64,000 nucleotides of DNA from Pseudomonas thivervalensis (GTDB lineage: Bacteria > Pseudomonadota > Gammaproteobacteria > Pseudomonadales > Pseudomonadaceae), in NCBI RefSeq assembly GCF_001269655.1, contig NZ_LHVE01000006.1, positions 124,001 through 188,000 of the forward strand. The letters run 5' to 3'. Positions within the stretch are counted from its first letter, which is position 1; each line of letters starts with the position of its first letter. The notes beneath the pieces are model-generated. The model was given only the letters and a program-made list of their open reading frames with translations. It searched no databases and was not told where the DNA came from. The translations under genes and the position numbers were made by a program. Shown in pieces: positions 62,959 to 64,000 of this stretch.

Positions 62959-64000
62959 TCACCCCGGATGCCCATCCACCCGGGTCTGCAACAGCATCGG
63001 TCCATAGCGCCACGCGTAAAGACCGAACGCCAATGTCCAGCACAGCGCCGCCAGCCACAGCCCGGCCAACGGTAACAACAGCACCAACAGCACACGGCTC
63101 AGGCACGCCAGGTTCAACAGGATAAAGGCCAGGGTCATGCCCGCCGGTGGCTCCAGGGGGCGCCCGGTATGGCCCAGGCTGACGCGGGCAATCATCGCCA
63201 GGATCAACCCAGCCATGGCACCGATGGTCAGGCTGTGTACCGCCAGGCTCGGGTTCACCGGCACACCGAAATGCCACAGCGCCATGCCCAGGCAGGCCAC
63301 CGCCAGCCAAGCGTAGGCCAGGTGCAACGACCACAGCAGCGGCACCTGCCACAAGTCCCGATCATGCCAACGCACCAGTCGAATCCCGTGCCCCGTCGCC
63401 AGCGCGGCGAACATCAGGCCGATCCAGACGCTGGCCGTCAGCGCCGGACCGAAGGCATACAACAATGCCACCAGCGCCGAACCCGCCAGCAACAAGCGAT
63501 CGAGCCACGGCCAAGGGGCCACGCCCTCGACCCGACCGAGGCCACGCTGGGTAAAGAATGGAATCACGCGACCGCCGATCAAGCCCATCATGGCCGCCAC
63601 CAGCCACAAGCCAGTGAGCACGCTCTGCCGTTGCAAGCCCTCGTCGTGCTGCACCAGGCCGTACATGGATAACCCATCGGCGGCGGCCAACAGCAGCAAT
63701 ACCAGCACAATCGGGTAATTGCGCTTCTGCCGCACGCGCCACAACGTCACGCCCATCAACACGGCGACCGCCAGGGCAAAGCCCAACTCCAGCAGCATCA
63801 GCAACGGCCAGGGCGCATCGACCAGCCAGGCCAGCCGCGCGCCCAACCACAGCAAAGCCAGCGTTGCCAAGCGCTTGCCGCTGAGCCCCGGGGTACCGGT
63901 CCAGGTCTGCACCGCGGTCAGCAGGAACCCGGCGATGATCGCCAGGCCGAAACCGAACAACAGTTCATGCCGGTGCCAGGCCAACCAACCGCCGGCCGGC
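62959..64000 (-). CDS. nnrS: NnrS family heme-copper membrane protein, N-terminus cut by window edge
   Basis: About 346 residues visible of a usual 395-400. WHRHELLFGFGLAIIAGFLLTA near the visible start matches the NnrS WHxHExLxG motif. About ten membrane helices follow, with HSLTIGAMAGLILAMIARVSLGHTGR. NnrS proteins bind heme and copper and protect cells from nitrosative stress. The true start lies beyond position 64000; the TTG at 63984 is internal. Confidence 0.92.
   Translation of the reverse strand, partial: PAGGWLAWHRHELLFGFGLAIIAGFLLTAVQTWTGTPGLSGKRLATLALLWLGARLAWLVDAPWPLLMLLELGFALAVAVLMGVTLWRVRQKRNYPIVLVLLLLAAADGLSMYGLVQHDEGLQRQSVLTGLWLVAAMMGLIGGRVIPFFTQRGLGRVEGVAPWPWLDRLLLAGSALVALLYAFGPALTASVWIGLMFAALATGHGIRLVRWHDRDLWQVPLLWSLHLAYAWLAVACLGMALWHFGVPVNPSLAVHSLTIGAMAGLILAMIARVSLGHTGRPLEPPAGMTLAFILLNLACLSRVLLVLLLPLAGLWLAALCWTLAFGLYAWRYGPMLLQTRVDGHPG

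Overview
The window looks like a chromosomal segment of a Pseudomonas from the fluorescens complex. GC content and codon use are high almost throughout. Intergenic gaps carry several families of pseudomonad REP palindromes. Recognisable Pseudomonas loci include mexEF-oprN, the complete mannitol operon mtlR-mtlEFGKDYZ, moaB-moeA-ubiUVT, and norR with a YtfE/DnrN gene. No rRNA, tRNA, CRISPR array, phage or insertion sequence was seen.

Layout. 1-7.7 kb: an RND efflux system split over two divergent units (adaptor, pump and a 3-ketoacyl-ACP synthase on the minus strand; outer-membrane channel on the plus strand) with a TetR regulator and four matching 24-bp operators. 8-10.4 kb: a VOC protein, a LysR regulator and a periplasmic binding protein. 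10.6-16.6 kb: mexEF-oprN with a terminator. 16.9-17.9 kb: a TPR protein. 18.2-28.9 kb: a signalling island. A KaiC-like ATPase and its overlapping hybrid kinase converge on a translationally coupled five-gene unit (triple-receiver hybrid kinase, CheR, CheB, receiver-kinase, receiver), followed by one more single-domain receiver. 28.9-40.1 kb: a glycosyltransferase, then mannitol uptake and catabolism. 40.2-43.8 kb: a DUF1652 protein, a threonine dehydratase preceded by a textbook-like attenuator, an aldose dehydrogenase and a small exported protein. 44-46.9 kb: Ku and an unusual LigD. 47-50 kb: LpxO and the ABC-F protein YbiT. 50-52.7 kb: an AT-richer M66-type metalloprotease that looks acquired. 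52.9-54.1 kb: an MFS transporter. 54.4-59 kb: a DGC-domain protein, O2-independent ubiquinone synthesis (ubiT, ubiV, ubiU) and molybdenum cofactor genes (moeA, moaB). 59-64 kb: pdxH, norR, the divergent di-iron repair gene, a small membrane protein and a truncated nnrS.

How the parts fit. The right end is an anaerobic and nitrosative-stress region: molybdopterin for nitrate reductase, ubiquinone made without oxygen behind an ANR/FNR-type box, and NO-responsive genes with three NorR sites and a sigma-54 promoter. The mtl operon imports mannitol by an ABC transporter, oxidises it to fructose and phosphorylates it. The most unusual items are the attenuator before the threonine dehydratase (a leader peptide rich in Ile and Thr that seems to begin at the transcript 5' end), a LigD whose ligase lysine motif is lost and which lacks the phosphoesterase domain, the four-operator TetR circuit around an efflux unit with a fatty-acid synthase gene, and the KaiC/CheR/CheB kinase island.
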